From Opisthocomus hoazin (taxonomy: Eukaryota > Chordata > Aves > Opisthocomiformes > Opisthocomidae): a DNA stretch of 64,000 bases. The stretch is taken from NCBI RefSeq assembly GCF_030867145.1, contig NC_134422.1, positions 14,146,531-14,210,530 on the forward strand, read 5' to 3'. The notes beneath the pieces were generated by a model. That model had not been told where the DNA came from and ran no database searches. It saw only the letters and a program-made list of their open reading frames with translations. The position numbers were made by a program, and so were the translations under genes. Below, in pieces: positions 63,070-64,000 of the stretch (its first letter is position 1; every line of letters begins with the position of its first letter).

Positions 63070-64000
63070 CTGGGAAGGAGACAGAGACACGCCGTCACTC
63101 ACAGCCTCCCTGGAGCAGGCATAGCCGCCTGCTGCCCTCCTCCCTCCCACCCCACCGCCTTTGCCCATGAGGGAGGAGGTTGAGGCCATGGTAGGAAAAA
63201 ACCGCCCTTCTTGGGATACGCCTGAAGCCAGCACAAGCTTCCCACGGACCCACACCTGCACTGCACTGAACGTGTAGTTGTGCAAGGTGGCTCACACCAG
63301 CATGGCTGCCTTGAAAAGGGGCAGGAGCTCCTTTGGGCAGCACCTGCATGCTCCATGCTAGGCATCTCACCGCATCTCCTTGCAGAGGGAGGCTGGCTAC
63401 ACGAAGACGTTAGAGGCAAACCCAGGGTTTGTAAGCTGCTTGCTGCCCCTGGGTATCCATAGGTTTAGTGCTTCCACGTACAGGCAAAGCCCTGGGCAGG
63501 GATGCCCACAAAAGGATACAACAGGCACGAGGAGTACTTATACGACGCGGAGGCGATGTCCTTTGCTTGGCTCAGCATGTGTGGCTCAGCCAGCGATGAT
63601 GAAGCAGCCCTCCCTACCTGCGTCCATCACGGCTTGCACAAACCTCCCTGACAGATCAGCAGTACGGTTCAGAGGGCAAAAGTTCAGGAGAGGTTTTATT
63701 GCATGCTTTTCGAGGGCCATCTCTGTTAAACCCCTCAGATCTTCCTCAGGCTGAATGTTACCTGAGAAAGAAGTCAGTAAATGCTGAGGGATTCAGCAGC
63801 TAACAAAAATATATCACAAGCGTGTTTCTGCACTCAAGCAGTTTTCTCAGGGTGAGCAAAGTTGGAAGAGAAAGCGCAGGGACATTTCCTAGACATGTCT
63901 CCTATCGTACCCTCCAGCCTCTTAGACAAACCACAGAGGGTGCCAAGAGGGGAGAAAAAGTTACACACCCTGACCTGATAAGTAGAAAACCTGAGCTAGA
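63070..64000 (-). other. 3' part of an upstream GLI2 intron
   Basis: Sequence upstream of the first visible exon, ending in its CTCCTTCCCAG acceptor. It contains an exon-like, possibly repeat-derived segment at 63618-63761. No GLI2 N-terminal coding sequence is found up to the window edge. Confidence 0.8.
63618..63761 (-). other. Exon-like segment, possibly repeat-derived
   Basis: On the minus strand a CTGAC branch-like site and TTCTTTCTCAG acceptor precede 144 nt that end GCAG|GTAGGG. One frame is open throughout (NIQPEEDLRGLTEMALEKH...). It does not match any GLI2 peptide I know. In the frame required by the neighbouring GLI2 exon it would meet TAA at once. The core CCTGAGGAAGATCTGAGG... 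CTCGAAAAGCATGCAATAAA resembles a common old amniote repeat. Confidence 0.25.

Overview
The window comes from a vertebrate nuclear genome, most likely a bird. It holds one large split gene on the minus strand, recognisable exon by exon as GLI2, the zinc-finger transcription factor of the Hedgehog pathway. Intron and intergenic sequence is AT-rich, repeat density is low, and the two clear young repeats are CR1 LINE tails, the typical avian retroposon. The species cannot be named from sequence alone.

Layout, right to left because the gene runs on the minus strand. The region 63070-64000 is the 3' part of an upstream intron; the first roughly 85 codons (judged against human GLI2 from memory) and the promoter lie outside the window. 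Eleven coding exons follow: 62867-63069, 60995-61186, 50247-50448, 47680-47893, 45942-46055, 42358-42489, 38582-38731, 34704-34868, 29970-30251, 26500-26836 and 23091-25447. All junctions are GT-AG and in phase. Joined, they give 1,448 residues ending at a TAA (23091-23093), with no internal stop or frameshift. A putative 3' UTR continues to about 20216, where an ATTAAA signal is followed by GT-rich sequence.

Protein order: N-terminal repressor region, SUFU-binding SYGH motif, five C2H2 fingers spread over four exons, linker with two psi-K-x-E sumoylation-type motifs, a dense RRxS PKA/CK1/GSK3 cluster that controls processing and degradation, then a long Gln/Met/Pro-rich activation region with two acidic motifs. 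The last exon alone encodes the phospho-cluster and all of the activation region.

The region 1-20215 is the gene's 3' flank and has no protein-coding gene I can support. It contains several AT-rich, homeodomain/POU/SOX-motif-dense blocks (about 6590-7000, 8070-8290, 8640-8880, 10060-10560, 12140-12630), a CpG cluster near 9760-9965 and an imperfect hairpin at 16154-16245. Similar enhancer-like blocks lie inside introns, notably 34010-34630 and 49480-49960.

No wholly new biological system is evident. The most unusual signals are an 18-bp perfect inverted duplication with shared flanks in one GLI2 intron (61624-61641 and 61974-61991), the hairpin at 16154-16245, a spliced-looking plus-strand open frame antisense to GLI2 (58412-58826), and an exon-like segment upstream of the first visible exon (63618-63761).
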